DNA of 46,230 nucleotides, taken from NCBI GenBank assembly GCA_022822745.1, contig JAJEAO010000046.1:1-46230 (forward strand), given 5' to 3'. The notes beneath the pieces are model-generated. The model was not told where the DNA came from, ran no database searches, and saw only the letters and a list, made by a program, of their open reading frames with translations. The stretch's first letter is position 1; the number at the start of each line of letters is the position of its first letter. Shown here piece by piece: positions 13,945 through 22,877 of the stretch. The DNA comes from Acidobacteriota bacterium (GTDB lineage: Bacteria > Acidobacteriota > Vicinamibacteria > Marinacidobacterales > Marinacidobacteraceae). A program made the translations under genes and the position numbers.

Positions 13945-16038
13945 TCAGTCGTCGCGCAACCGGTCGGAACCCGCCTCGTCGGTCGCCTCCATCATCTCGT
14001 CGTCGTCGTCCCCGGGAGCCGTCTCCCACTCGTACTCGATGCCGCGCACATGGCGCTCGAACCAGTCGATCTCCACGTTCACCTTGAACAGCTCGTGCCG
14101 CAGCTCGCGCCAGCCGTGCGGCTCGCGCGGCGCGATGTAGAGGTGGGAGTCCACGCCGTTCGTCTTGAGAGCGCGGTAGAGCTCGACCGACTGCGCCGCC
14201 GGGACGCGCACGTCGTTCTCGCCGACGAGGACGATCGTCGGAGTCGTGACCTTGTAGATGTCCTTCAGCGGCGAATGGCCCCAATAGACATCGATCGGAG
14301 CGTCCTCCTGCCACGGCGTGCCGCCGAACCACGGCGTGCGGTAGATCCGCACATCGCTCTGCCCGTACATCGAGATCCAGTTCACCGCGCCCGCGCCGGA
14401 GGCCGCCGCCTTGAACCGGTCGGTGTGGGTGATGATCTTGTTCGTCATGTGGCCGCCGCCGCTCCAGCCCATCTTGGCCATGCGCTCGCCGTCCACGAGA
14501 CCCCGCTCGATCAGGTAGTCCACTCCGGTCATGACATCGAGGTGCGCCTGGTTGAAGTAGTGGCCGACCATGTCCCGCAGGAACGGGTCGCCGTACCCGG
14601 TGCTCCCCCGGTAGTTCGGCTTGAACACGAAGTAGCCGCGAGCGGTGAGCACCTGGACGTAGCTGGACCACGAACCGAAGCCGAACTTGTCGGAAGCGGC
14701 CGGTCCGCCGTGCGTCTGCACCACGACCGGATAGCGCTCTCCATCCTGGTAGTCGAGCGGGTAGTAGAGCAGCCCCTCGACCTCCACGCCATCCTCGCCG
14801 GGCCAGCGAACCGCCTCCTGCCGCGGAAGGCGGAAGGTCTCGTCGAGATAGTCGAAGACGCTCGTGACCTTCACCGGATCCCCGCCTTCCGCGGGCAGCA
14901 GGTGGAGATCGCCCGCGTTCACGGGCGAGTTGATCCCGAACACGTGCTGGCCGGCTGCGGGCTGGTAGTTCCAGCCGCCGACGCTGAAGTCGCCCCGCAG
15001 GATCGGCTGTGGATCGGCGTCATCCACCGCGGCGTGGAACAGCTCGGTGCGGATCCCGGAGTTCGCGGTGAAGTAGATCGTCCCGTCCGGGGCCCAGCGC
15101 GCGGATGTGACCTCGTGCGGCATGTCCTCGTAGAGGAGCCGGTGCTCTCCCCCGGCGGCCGGAACCAGGAAGATGTTGTCGTTGAAATACGTCTCGAATT
15201 CCATGCTCGAGTCCGAGGTGAAGAGCACCGTGGAGCCGTCCGGCGACAGCCGGGCCCCGCGCTCGGTCACGGTGTTGTCGGTGAGCTGGAGCGCATTCGA
15301 GCCGTCCGCGTCCATGACCCAGACCTCGCCCTCATCGCTGTTGTCGAAGAGAGGGCTGGGCGCCCGATGGTGGGCGATCCGGGCCCCGTCATCGGAAAGC
15401 TGGAAACCGAGAACCGAGAAGTCCCCCTCGGTGATCCGTTCTGCCTCGACGGTCTCGCCCTCCCGCACCTCGACGCTCCACAGATGCCGCTGCTTGTAGT
15501 CCTCGTCGAAGGCGAAGACATCGTCCTTCAGCCGTTCCTTCTTCTTCTCCTCGGCGGTCAGGGGATCCGAGGCGAGGAAGTAGATCCGGGTTCCGTCCGG
15601 CGAGAACGCGAACTGCCCGATCGCGGCCGGATGGTCGGTCAGAGGGGAGGCCTCCCCGCCCGAATTCCGGAGCACCTGGATCTGCTGGTGCTCGCTCTCG
15701 CCGCGGCGCGCGAGGAACGCCACGAGACGCCCGTCCGGGGACCACCGCGGCGAGGACTCGCCGTGCTCACCGTTCGTGAGCTGCACCGCGCCGGTCCCGT
15801 CGGAGTCGATCCGGTGGATGTGGGTCATCCGGCCGTTGTCTTCCCAGTCCGTGTCGGTGCGGGTGAAGAGGATCTGCGAGCCGTCGGGGGAGAGGGCGGG
15901 ACTCCCGACCCGGGGCACATCGATCAGCTCCACGATCGTCATCGGCCGCTTCTCCTGAGCGGCGGCCAGCGCCGGAACGAGCCACAGGAACGCGACAGAA
16001 GCGGCGAGGAGGCGAAGGAGCGAGAAGGGACGGGACAT
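13945..16038 (-). CDS. Exported S9 family prolyl-oligopeptidase-like serine peptidase
   Basis: This 697-aa protein has a signal peptide (LLAASVAFLWLVPALAAAQ). An N-terminal half of WD40/TolB-like blades follows (repeated SPDGS/SPDGT phrases: ALSPDGSQILF, WSPDGRLVAFL, FSPDGTRIYFL, LSPDGSTVLF, WAPDGTIYFT). The C-terminal alpha/beta-hydrolase has the nucleophile in MGWSGGGHM, the acid in LVGENDVRVPAAQS and the His in REPHGWRELRHE, with the oxyanion-side HGGPAASDKFG and YRGSTGYG. This is the S9C acylaminoacyl/dipeptidyl-peptidase type acting on short peptides in the periplasm. Length is normal. It ends in an acidic, low-complexity tail (PGDDDDEMMEATDEAG). A hairpin follows at 13901-13930. Confidence 0.93.
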   Translation of the reverse strand: MSRPFSLLRLLAASVAFLWLVPALAAAQEKRPMTIVELIDVPRVGSPALSPDGSQILFTRTDTDWEDNGRMTHIHRIDSDGTGAVQLTNGEHGESSPRWSPDGRLVAFLARRGESEHQQIQVLRNSGGEASPLTDHPAAIGQFAFSPDGTRIYFLASDPLTAEEKKKERLKDDVFAFDEDYKQRHLWSVEVREGETVEAERITEGDFSVLGFQLSDDGARIAHHRAPSPLFDNSDEGEVWVMDADGSNALQLTDNTVTERGARLSPDGSTVLFTSDSSMEFETYFNDNIFLVPAAGGEHRLLYEDMPHEVTSARWAPDGTIYFTANSGIRTELFHAAVDDADPQPILRGDFSVGGWNYQPAAGQHVFGINSPVNAGDLHLLPAEGGDPVKVTSVFDYLDETFRLPRQEAVRWPGEDGVEVEGLLYYPLDYQDGERYPVVVQTHGGPAASDKFGFGSWSSYVQVLTARGYFVFKPNYRGSTGYGDPFLRDMVGHYFNQAHLDVMTGVDYLIERGLVDGERMAKMGWSGGGHMTNKIITHTDRFKAAASGAGAVNWISMYGQSDVRIYRTPWFGGTPWQEDAPIDVYWGHSPLKDIYKVTTPTIVLVGENDVRVPAAQSVELYRALKTNGVDSHLYIAPREPHGWRELRHELFKVNVEIDWFERHVRGIEYEWETAPGDDDDEMMEATDEAGSDRLRDD

Positions 16039-16131
16039 GGACGGATCTCCGGAAGGAATCGGGGGAGGACGGCGCGAACCGAACGATCTATTGTGGGCGC
16101 CGGCCGCTCCGGCTTCAACCGCAGCGGCCGC

Positions 16132-16902
16132 TCACTGGATCAGGCGGCCGCCGTCAATGACGAGCGGCGCCCCGGTGATGAAGCTCGATTCGTCCGAGGC
16201 GAGGAACAGGATCGCCTGCGCCACATCGCGCGGCGTCCCGAGGCGGCCGAGGGGCGTGACCTCGAACCAGGACCGGCGCATGGCCTCGGGGTCTTCCGCG
16301 GTGGCGAGATTGCGCTGGTTCATCGGGGTGTCTATGACGCCCGGGCAGACGGCGTTGACCCGCACGCCGGATTCGGCCCCCTCGAGGGCCAGCCCGCGCG
16401 CGAGGGCCATCATGCCCGCCTTGGAGGCGCCGTAGGCCGAGCTGCGGATCGCAGCGATGTAGTTGCCGACCGACGAGTTCATCACGATGGCCCCGCGCCG
16501 GCGCTCCTTCATCCCGGGGAAGACCCGCTTCGACATCAGGAAGGCGGACGTGAGATTCGTCCGGAGAACCCGCTCCCATTCCTCGAGCGTCGTCTCCTCG
16601 ACGAGCTTCTTCAGCTCGACTCCGGCGTTGTTCACGAGCACATCCACCGGACCGAACGCCGTCTCGGCCGCAGCCACCGCCGACTCGGCCCCGGTTTCCG
16701 TGGAGACATCGGCGCAGACGGCCACGGCGCGGCCGCCGAGAGCCCGGATCCCGGCGGCCACCGCCTCGACCGCGTCACCCGCCACATCGGCGAGCCCGAC
16801 AGCGGCGCCCTCCTCGGCGAACAGCTCGCCGGTGGCGCGCCCGATGCCGTGGGCGGCGCCGGTCACCACCGCGATCCTCCCCGTCAGTCGCCCCGTCCTC
16901 AT
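16132..16902 (-). CDS. Short-chain dehydrogenase/reductase (SDR)
   Basis: This 256-aa classical SDR has the cofactor motif TGAAHGIG at residues 14-21 and NNAG at 91-94. The catalytic set is Asn115, Ser143/144, Tyr157 and Lys161 (YGASK). CPGVIDTPMNQRNL and the C-terminal FLASDESSFITGAPLVIDGG are typical of the FabG/glucose-dehydrogenase-like branch. The absence of an Arg after the glycine motif, and an Asp at the end of beta-2 (GLADVAG), suggest NAD(H) preference. The start at 16902 (MRTGRLTGRI) gives the standard N terminus; the frame continues upstream without coding character. Its substrate is not known. It is transcribed divergently from the epimerase gene at 17105. Confidence 0.9.
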   Translation of the reverse strand: MRTGRLTGRIAVVTGAAHGIGRATGELFAEEGAAVGLADVAGDAVEAVAAGIRALGGRAVAVCADVSTETGAESAVAAAETAFGPVDVLVNNAGVELKKLVEETTLEEWERVLRTNLTSAFLMSKRVFPGMKERRRGAIVMNSSVGNYIAAIRSSAYGASKAGMMALARGLALEGAESGVRVNAVCPGVIDTPMNQRNLATAEDPEAMRRSWFEVTPLGRLGTPRDVAQAILFLASDESSFITGAPLVIDGGRLIQ

Positions 16903-17073
16903 CCGCCCGATTCTACGGGAGGCTCCGCCTGCCCCGCCCGGACTTCTCGTCCCCCCGCGCGTGGACCGCGCCCGAGCCGCCGCCACCCGTCGGATCGGTC
17001 GCCGGCGAGCGGGAGCGCGATCGGCGTTCCGCGACTTCCACCGGGTCCGCAGCCACCAGGAGACGTTCCGGGC

Positions 17074-17079
17074 TAGAAT
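17074..17079 (+). promoter_or_regulatory. -10-like box (TAGAAT) before the epimerase-PBP1a unit
   Basis: TAGAAT lies 25 bases before ATG 17105 in the 202-base divergent spacer (16903-17104). No TTGACA-like -35 is seen. The same hexamer precedes rpsT at 39679. Confidence 0.4.
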
Positions 17080-17104
17080 CCGGTGGGACATTGCTCGAGG
17101 CGGA

Positions 17105-18058
17105 ATGCGCATTGGAATCACCGGAGCCACCGGGCTCCTCGGCCGACGGCTCTCCAGGGATCTGACCGGCGCGGGGCATGAGGTCGTCGCGTTCTCCCGG
17201 CGCGACGGGCCGCTGAAGGGGCTTCCCGAGCAGGTCACGGCGGTTCGCTGGAACCCGTCGCAGGCATCCTCCCAACCCGAGTTCGAGCGAGCGCTCGCCA
17301 GGCTCGACGCTCTGGTCCATTTCGCCGGCGAAACGGTCGCCCAGCGCTGGACCGCAGCGAGCCGGAGGCGCATCCGCGAGAGCCGCATCCTCGGGACGCG
17401 GAACCTGGTGACCGCCCTCCAGCGCGCGGGGGCGAAGCCGACGCGGTTCCTGAGCGCCTCCGCGGTGGGGTACTACGGCGCCCGGGACGACGAGGAGCTC
17501 GACGAGACGGCCGACCCCGGCGAGGGGTTCCTCTCCGACGTATCCCGCGGCTGGGAGGCCGAAGCGGGATGCGCCCGCAGCCTGGGCATCCCGACGGCGT
17601 GCCTCCGCATCGGCGTCGTCCTGACTCCGGAAGGGGGCGCGCTCGGCCGGATGCTCCTTCCCTTCCGACTCGGCCTCGGAGGACGACTCGGCAGCGGACG
17701 CCAGTGGATGTCGTGGATCCACCTGAGCGATGTCGCGGGCGCGGTGATCCACCTGCTCCAGCTCGAATTCCCCGCCACCGGCGGGACCGGGAACTCTCCT
17801 GCGCTTCAGTACGCCTACAACCTGACCGCCCCGGCCCCGGCCACGAACCGCGATTTCACCCGCGCCCTCGGGAAGGCGCTCCGCCGCCCCGCCATCGCGC
17901 CCGTCCCCGGGTTCGCCATGCGGCTCCTGTTCGGCGAAATGGCGGACGCTCTCCTGCTGGAAGGGCAGCGCGTCGCGCCGAGCCGCCTCCTCGAAAGCGG
18001 CTTCCGCTTCGCTCACCCCGACCTCGACGGGGCGCTTCACGATCTCCTCCGGAGCTGA
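17105..18058 (+). CDS. TIGR01777 family NAD-dependent epimerase/dehydratase (YfcH-like)
   Basis: This 317-aa protein has the NAD-binding motif GITGATGLLGRRL at the N terminus. The TIGR01777 landmarks follow: LDALVHFAGETVAQRW, SRILGTRNLV, FLSASAVGYYG, DETADPGEGFL, RIGVVLTPEGGALGRML and WMSWIHLSDVAGAV. It ends with a DUF1731-like tail (RVAPSRLLESGFRFAHPDLDGAL). Members are described as sugar-nucleotide epimerase-like proteins, but their true substrate is mostly unknown. The ATG at 17105 follows a purine-rich GAGGCGG. The PBP1a gene starts 10 bases downstream, so the two probably share a transcript, hinting at an envelope link. Confidence 0.92.
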   Translation: MRIGITGATGLLGRRLSRDLTGAGHEVVAFSRRDGPLKGLPEQVTAVRWNPSQASSQPEFERALARLDALVHFAGETVAQRWTAASRRRIRESRILGTRNLVTALQRAGAKPTRFLSASAVGYYGARDDEELDETADPGEGFLSDVSRGWEAEAGCARSLGIPTACLRIGVVLTPEGGALGRMLLPFRLGLGGRLGSGRQWMSWIHLSDVAGAVIHLLQLEFPATGGTGNSPALQYAYNLTAPAPATNRDFTRALGKALRRPAIAPVPGFAMRLLFGEMADALLLEGQRVAPSRLLESGFRFAHPDLDGALHDLLRS

Positions 18059-18068
18059 CCGGGACCGC

Positions 18069-20423
18069 GTGAGTTCGCCCTCTCCGCCGAGCCGCGCGCT
18101 CGCGCGGACCCTGTTTCTCGGACTGCTCTTCGCCGGTTTCGCGGTCGGGGGGACGATGGCGGGGCTGCTCGTCGCCTACGAGAGTGACGCGCCGTTCATC
18201 GAGGCCCTCGAGAATCGGGAGAGCAGCGAGAGCGAGACCAGCAAGGTCTTCGACCGCCACGGCGTCGAGATCGGCGAGTTCGCCGTCGAACGCCGGATCC
18301 CGGTGGACTACGCCGATCTGCCGCAGCACCTTCGTGACGCGTTCGTGGCGTCGGAAGACCAGCGTTTCTGGAGCCACTGGGGGTTCGACCCGATCGGCAT
18401 CGTGCGGGCCGTCTGGGACAACTACCGCGCCGGGCGGATCGTCTCCGGCGCGAGCACGATCACCCAGCAGCTCGCCCGGGAACTGTTCGAGAACCGGGAA
18501 GCGACGATCGAGCGGAAGATCGAAGAGGCGATCACCGCGTTCCGCATCGAGCGCAAGTACACGAAGGAAGAGATCCTCACCTTCTACGCGAATCACATCC
18601 ACCTCGGCTACAACACCTTCGGCATCGAGGCCGCCGCGCAGTTCTACCTCGGCAAGCCCACTTCCGACTTGAGCGTCGGCGAGGCTGCGATGCTCGTCGG
18701 CGTCGCGCCGAATCCCGCCAGCTACAACCCGCTCCGCAGCCTCGAGGCGGCGAAGGAGCGGCGGCGGATCGTCCTCGATCGGATGGTGGCGCAGGGATTC
18801 CTGACCCCGGAGGCAGGGGCGGCGGCGGACGCCGCGCCGATCCGCATGCGTCCCCGCGGGCCGGACCGGTTCGCTGCGCACTTCGTCGAGATGGTGCGCC
18901 AGCACCTGAGCGATCAGTACGGCGACGACACGACCTACGAGGGCGGACTGCGCGTTCACACGACGCTCGACACCGCCATGCAGGAGGTGGCCCAGGTCTC
19001 GGTGGAGCGGGCGCTGCGGGCGCACGACAAGCGGCGCGGGTTCCGCGGCATCCCCCGCAACCTGCTCGACGACGGAGAGGATCCCGAAACCTGGAGAGAC
19101 GACTCGTGGAACGCGGCGTTCGGACTCGGGTCCGTGGTGAACGGCGTGGTCACCCGCGCGGGGTCCGATCCCGAAATCCGGATCGGCCGCTACCGGGCGA
19201 CAGTGGATCCCGAATCGCTTCGATGGACCTTCCGCAGCGCGGGGCAGCTCTTCCGAGTGGGCGACGTGGCGCCCTTCCGCATCCTCCGGGACGCAGCCGG
19301 CCGGCAGGCCGATCCCATGGCGTTCGGGGGCGTGGTCCCGGGACGATCGGCGGAGTCCCTGCCCGAGGAGTCTCCGACCGACGAGCCCCTGATCGTGGGG
19401 CTCGAGCAGACGCCCACGGCGGAAGGCGCCTTCCTCGCGCTGGAGTCGGACACCGGGGAGATCCGGGCCCTCATCGGCGGCTTCGACTTCGAACGCAGCG
19501 AGTTCAACCGCGCCGTCCAGGCAAGACGGCAGGCCGGCTCGGCGTTCAAGCCGTTCGCCTACGGCGCCGCGCTCCGGACCGGCCGCTTCTCCCCCACCTC
19601 GCTTCTCCTCGACGAGCCGTTCACGTTCACCGATCCGGTGACCCGGGCGGTGTACCAGCCGCACAACTACGACGGCGAGCACCGGGGCTGGATCACGATG
19701 CGTCAGGCGTTCGAGGGATCGCGGAACATCCCCGCGGTGAGAATGACGCACGATCTCGGACCCGAGCAGGTCGTCGCGATGGCGCAGCGGCTGGGCATCA
19801 GCGGGGATCTCGAGCCCTACCTCTCGATCACCCTGGGATCCTTCGACGTGACCCTGCTGGACATGGTCTCGGCCTACAGCGCCTTCCCCAACCAGGGAGT
19901 CCAGATGGAGCCCTACTTCATCACCCGGATCACGGACCAGGAGGGGCGCGTCCTGGAGCGCAACCATCCGGAGACCAAGGCGGTCATCCCGGCGGATCTC
20001 GCCTACGTGATCACCCACCTGCTCGAAGGCGTGGTCGCGCGGGGCACCGCCCGGCAGGCGTTGCGGCTCAACCGGCCCGTCGCCGGAAAGACCGGCACCA
20101 CGAACGACTTCACCGACGCCTGGTTCATCGGATTCGATCCCGAGATCGCCGCCGGCGTCTGGATCGGCCGCGACGAGAAGCTCACGCTCGGCAACCGCGA
20201 GAGCGGAGCGCGCACGGCGCTCCCGGCGTGGGTGTGGTTCATGGAGACCGCGCGCCCGGGCGCGGCCCGGCAGGGGTTCCGGGCGCCGCCGACCGTGGCG
20301 CTGGTCGAGGTGGACCTCGAATCCGGGCAACCGGCCGGGTCCGGCCCCAACCGGATCCTCGAAGCCTTCCTTCCCGGCACCGAGCCGGTGGTTGGATCGA
20401 GCCGGTGGGCGCCGAGCCGTTGA
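18069..20423 (+). CDS. mrcA: Class A penicillin-binding protein 1A (glycosyltransferase/transpeptidase)
   Basis: This 784-aa bifunctional peptidoglycan synthase has an N-terminal membrane anchor (LFLGLLFAGFAVGGTMAGLLVAY). Then comes the GT51 domain with the catalytic Glu in ASEDQRFWSHWGFD (about residue 96), GASTITQQLAREL and RKYTKEEILTFYAN. The transpeptidase domain has the nucleophile in SAFKPF (Ser near 491), the second motif in SRN (near 551) and KTGT near 674. A variable insert sits between the two domains (roughly residues 320-450). It polymerises lipid II and cross-links peptide stems on the periplasmic side. GTG start. Length and motif order are those of PBP1a. Downstream come LemA and TPM genes, an envelope cluster. 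Confidence 0.95.
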   Translation: MSSPSPPSRALARTLFLGLLFAGFAVGGTMAGLLVAYESDAPFIEALENRESSESETSKVFDRHGVEIGEFAVERRIPVDYADLPQHLRDAFVASEDQRFWSHWGFDPIGIVRAVWDNYRAGRIVSGASTITQQLARELFENREATIERKIEEAITAFRIERKYTKEEILTFYANHIHLGYNTFGIEAAAQFYLGKPTSDLSVGEAAMLVGVAPNPASYNPLRSLEAAKERRRIVLDRMVAQGFLTPEAGAAADAAPIRMRPRGPDRFAAHFVEMVRQHLSDQYGDDTTYEGGLRVHTTLDTAMQEVAQVSVERALRAHDKRRGFRGIPRNLLDDGEDPETWRDDSWNAAFGLGSVVNGVVTRAGSDPEIRIGRYRATVDPESLRWTFRSAGQLFRVGDVAPFRILRDAAGRQADPMAFGGVVPGRSAESLPEESPTDEPLIVGLEQTPTAEGAFLALESDTGEIRALIGGFDFERSEFNRAVQARRQAGSAFKPFAYGAALRTGRFSPTSLLLDEPFTFTDPVTRAVYQPHNYDGEHRGWITMRQAFEGSRNIPAVRMTHDLGPEQVVAMAQRLGISGDLEPYLSITLGSFDVTLLDMVSAYSAFPNQGVQMEPYFITRITDQEGRVLERNHPETKAVIPADLAYVITHLLEGVVARGTARQALRLNRPVAGKTGTTNDFTDAWFIGFDPEIAAGVWIGRDEKLTLGNRESGARTALPAWVWFMETARPGAARQGFRAPPTVALVEVDLESGQPAGSGPNRILEAFLPGTEPVVGSSRWAPSR

Positions 20424-20454
20424 CCCGGCCCCGGCCGGTGGAGGGCCGATCGCC

Positions 20455-21072
20455 ATGAATCGCAGACTGCTCCAGCTCGGGTGCGTCGTCGTGCTCGCGG
20501 GCGCGGCGTTCACAGCGCTCGTCGGCTTCTTCTGGATCCGCTCGACCTACAACCAGCTCGTGACGCTCGACGAGGGCGTCCAGGCGGCGTGGTCGCAGGT
20601 CGAGAACGTGTACCAGCGCCGGACGGATCTCGTCCCGAACCTGGTGGCCACGGTCCAGGGCGCGGCCGATTTCGAGCGCGAGACACTGGACTCGGTCATC
20701 GCCGCGCGATCCCGGGCGACCTCCATCCAGGTCTCGGCGGACGACCTGGCGAACCCGCAGGCGCTCGCCCGGTTCCAGGCGGCCCAGGGGGCGCTCAGCG
20801 GCGCCCTCTCCCGACTCATGGTCGTCGTGGAGCGCTACCCCGATCTGAAGGCGAACCGGAACTTCCTCGGCCTCCAGGACGAGCTCGCCGGCACGGAGAA
20901 CCGGATCGCGGTGGAGCGGCGCCGGTTCAACGAAGCGGCGCAGCAGTACAACACCGCCCGGCGGCGGTTCCTGACCCGGATGGTCGCCGGTTTCTTCGAC
21001 TTCGGGGAGGCTGCCTACTTCGAGGCGGACGAAGGGGCCGAGGAACCGCCGGTCGTGGATTTCAGCCGTTGA
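20455..21072 (+). CDS. lemA: LemA family protein
   Basis: This 205-aa protein has one N-terminal transmembrane helix (LGCVVVLAGAAFTALVGFFW). The LemA signature follows: YNQLVTLDEGVQAAWSQVEN, YQRRTDLVPNLVATVQGAA, ETLDSVIAARS, YPDLKANRNFLGLQDELAGTENRIAVERRRFNEAAQQYN. LemA proteins are membrane-anchored four-helix bundles with an extracytoplasmic domain, commonly paired with TPM-domain proteins as here. Molecular function is unsettled. ATG at 20455 sits shortly after a GGAGGG stretch. The stop overlaps the TTG start of the next gene by four bases. Confidence 0.95.
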   Translation: MNRRLLQLGCVVVLAGAAFTALVGFFWIRSTYNQLVTLDEGVQAAWSQVENVYQRRTDLVPNLVATVQGAADFERETLDSVIAARSRATSIQVSADDLANPQALARFQAAQGALSGALSRLMVVVERYPDLKANRNFLGLQDELAGTENRIAVERRRFNEAAQQYNTARRRFLTRMVAGFFDFGEAAYFEADEGAEEPPVVDFSR

Positions 21073-21995
21073 GACCGCGCGCGCTCTTCCGGATCGCCGC
21101 CGGCGTCGGGTTCCTGGTCGCCGCCGCGGCCACCGCGACGGCGCAGGCGCCCCTGCCGGCGCTCACCGGACGGGTCGTGGACGAGGCGGGCCTGCTGTCG
21201 TCTGCCGACGAGGAGCGTCTGACCACAGGCCTCGCCGCGCTCGAGCAGCGCACGTCGGTTCAGCTCGTCATCGCCACCGTCCCGTCGCTCGAGGAGCCGA
21301 TCGAGGATTTCGCCATCCGGCTGGCCGAGAGCTGGGGCATCGGCCAGGCGGAAGACGACAACGGCATCCTCCTCCTCGTGTCGCTCGAAGACCGCGCGGC
21401 GCGGATCGAGGTCGGGTACGGCCTCGAAGCCGCGATCCCGGACGGACTCGCGGGGCGGATCCTCCGCGAGGAGCTCGCGCCGCATTTCCAGCGGAACGAC
21501 TACGCCGCCGGGTTCGAGGCGGCCGCCGGCGCCCTGGCGCTGGCGGCGTCCGGAGAGTACGCGGCGGCGCCTCCCGAGGCGGCCCGGCGACGCGCTCCGC
21601 GGAGCCGGTTCGGGCTCTGGCTGGTCGTGGGGCTGGTGGCGCTCCAACTGCTCGGCGCCCTCGGCAACGCGGTGCGTCCGGCTGTCGCCGGGACCGCCGG
21701 CGGCGTCCTCGCCGGAGGCGCCGGTTTCGCGGCGGGGGGACTGACTCCGATGCTGCTGCTTCTGCCCCTCGGGTTCCTGGCCGGTCTCCTCGCAACCTCC
21801 TTCGTGCGCGGCGCTTCGGATCGCCGGTCGGGCTGGGGCTACCACGGCGTGCCGGGAGGCGGAGGAGCGGTCTGGGTTCCCGGATCCCGCGGTGGGTTCG
21901 GCGCCGGTTTCTCCGGGGGCGGCGGTGGGTTCGGCGCCGGTTTCGTCGGGGGTGGCGGGGGGTTCGGCGGCGGGGGCGCCAGCGGGAGCTGGTGA
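21069..21995 (+). CDS. TPM-domain membrane protein (YgcG-like) with Gly-rich tail
   Basis: This 308-aa protein starts with TTG (TTGA overlap with lemA). A signal peptide (IAAGVGFLVAAAATATAQA) is followed by a TPM_phosphatase domain (PF04536): LTGRVVDEAGLLSSADEERL, VQLVIATVPSLE, LAESWGIGQAEDDNGILLLVSLEDR, RIEVGYGLEAAIPDG. Two transmembrane helices come after (LWLVVGLVALQLLGALG and MLLLLPLGFLAGLLATSF), and the protein ends in a glycine tail. The tail is encoded by 33-bp repeats (units at 21891 and 21924, then a partial one). TPM/YgcG proteins pair with LemA and are linked to envelope or photosystem-repair-like quality control; the bacterial role is open. The rare TTG start is supported by the overlap and the signal peptide. 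Confidence 0.9.
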   Translation: MRPRALFRIAAGVGFLVAAAATATAQAPLPALTGRVVDEAGLLSSADEERLTTGLAALEQRTSVQLVIATVPSLEEPIEDFAIRLAESWGIGQAEDDNGILLLVSLEDRAARIEVGYGLEAAIPDGLAGRILREELAPHFQRNDYAAGFEAAAGALALAASGEYAAAPPEAARRRAPRSRFGLWLVVGLVALQLLGALGNAVRPAVAGTAGGVLAGGAGFAAGGLTPMLLLLPLGFLAGLLATSFVRGASDRRSGWGYHGVPGGGGAVWVPGSRGGFGAGFSGGGGGFGAGFVGGGGGFGGGGASGSW

Positions 21996-22128
21996 CCCGG
22001 ATTCCGATGCGCCCGAGGACGGTCTTCCCGCCGGGACCGCGACCGCGGCGCCGCGTCGGCCCGGCGCAGTCCCGGCCGCTCATCCTGGCGACGGAGCCCG
22101 CCGTCACGAAGTCGGCGTGAAGGACCGG

Positions 22129-22611
22129 ATGCGGGTTCCCCGGCCCCTGCGATCCCATCTCGACGAGAAGGACCTCGACCGGATCGCGGAGGCGGTCCGG
22201 GAGGCGGAGCTCGGGACTTCGGGCGAGATCCGCGTCCATGTCGTGGCGCGCCTGCTGCCGTTCGAGAATGCGCGGCGTCGGGCCGTGCGCGACTTCCATC
22301 GGCTCGGGATGGACCAGACCCGCGACGCCACCGGTGTCCTGCTGTTCCTCGCCGTGAAGTCGCGCCGATTCGAGATCGTGGCCGACCGCGGCATCCATGC
22401 CCGGGTGGGCGCGGCCGCCTGGGAGGACATCGCCGCCGGCATCACGGCCCGCATCCGACGGGACGGCGTCGCCGCCGGTCTGCGCCACGGCGTGAAGCGC
22501 ATCGGTCGCTTCCTCGCGCAGCACTTCCCGATCGCCGCGGACGACACGAACGAGCTGCCGAACGAGGTCTCGTTCGGAACCGAAGATGTGATGCCGAATG
22601 ACTCAGATTGA
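22129..22611 (+). CDS. Cytoplasmic TPM-domain protein
   Basis: This 160-aa protein has a second TPM domain: LDEKDLDRIAEAVREAELGTSGEIRVHVV, MDQTRDATGVLLFLAVKSRRFEIVADRGIHARVG and WEDIAAGITARIRRDGVAAGL. There is no signal peptide or transmembrane helix, unlike its neighbour. Such short TPM proteins usually follow the lemA-ygcG pair, completing a three-gene LemA/TPM cassette. The start is uncertain: ATG 22129 has AAGGA four bases upstream, and GTG 22117 is an alternative. The last 19 codons (to MPNDSD) are polar. It is probably cotranscribed with lemA. Confidence 0.85.
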   Translation: MRVPRPLRSHLDEKDLDRIAEAVREAELGTSGEIRVHVVARLLPFENARRRAVRDFHRLGMDQTRDATGVLLFLAVKSRRFEIVADRGIHARVGAAAWEDIAAGITARIRRDGVAAGLRHGVKRIGRFLAQHFPIAADDTNELPNEVSFGTEDVMPNDSD

Positions 22612-22877
22612 TCGAAGAGATATCCGTTGCTCTATTTCAAGTTTTTTCATGCGGTTGGATGGACGCTGCGACACACTTGATACGGATACGCGCAGATTTC
22701 GGGCCCGTGCTACGATGCGGGCCTCCCCGGACCGACCGATGATTCCGCTTCTCGCAGCCCGGCTTTCGCAGATGCCCGGCTCCGCCCGATTGCCGGCTCC
22801 GCCCGATTGCCGGCTCCGCTCGATTGACAGATCCGCCCGAGTGAGAGAGTTGCGGCTTCCCCAGGAGGCGATCCCCC
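22612..22877 (+). promoter_or_regulatory. AT-richer lon upstream region with tandem 17-bp repeats
   Basis: This 266-base spacer holds one of the most AT-rich stretches of the window (about 22612-22690, including TTTCAAGTTTTTTC). A -10-like TACGAT lies at 22711-22716. The repeat array at 22758-22842 would lie in the untranslated leader if transcription starts near 22723. No CIRCE element or consensus heat-shock promoter was recognised. Confidence 0.4.
22758..22842 (+). repeat. Five degenerate 17-bp tandem repeats upstream of lon
   Basis: Units start at 22758, 22775, 22792, 22809 and 22826. The best-conserved form is GCCGGCTCCGCCCGATT (second to fourth units); the outer two are diverged. No hairpin longer than a few bases is formed between units. 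Confidence 0.75.

Noticed and set aside
12085..17076. A single 1663-codon open frame on the plus strand
   Set aside because: It runs antisense to the AIPR, S9 peptidase and SDR genes, all of which have clear family motifs. Long antisense frames are expected from GC-rich codon use.
17856..20513. An 885-codon open frame on the minus strand
   Set aside because: It is antisense to PBP1a, whose GT51 and transpeptidase motifs are complete. Its composition is that of a shadow frame.
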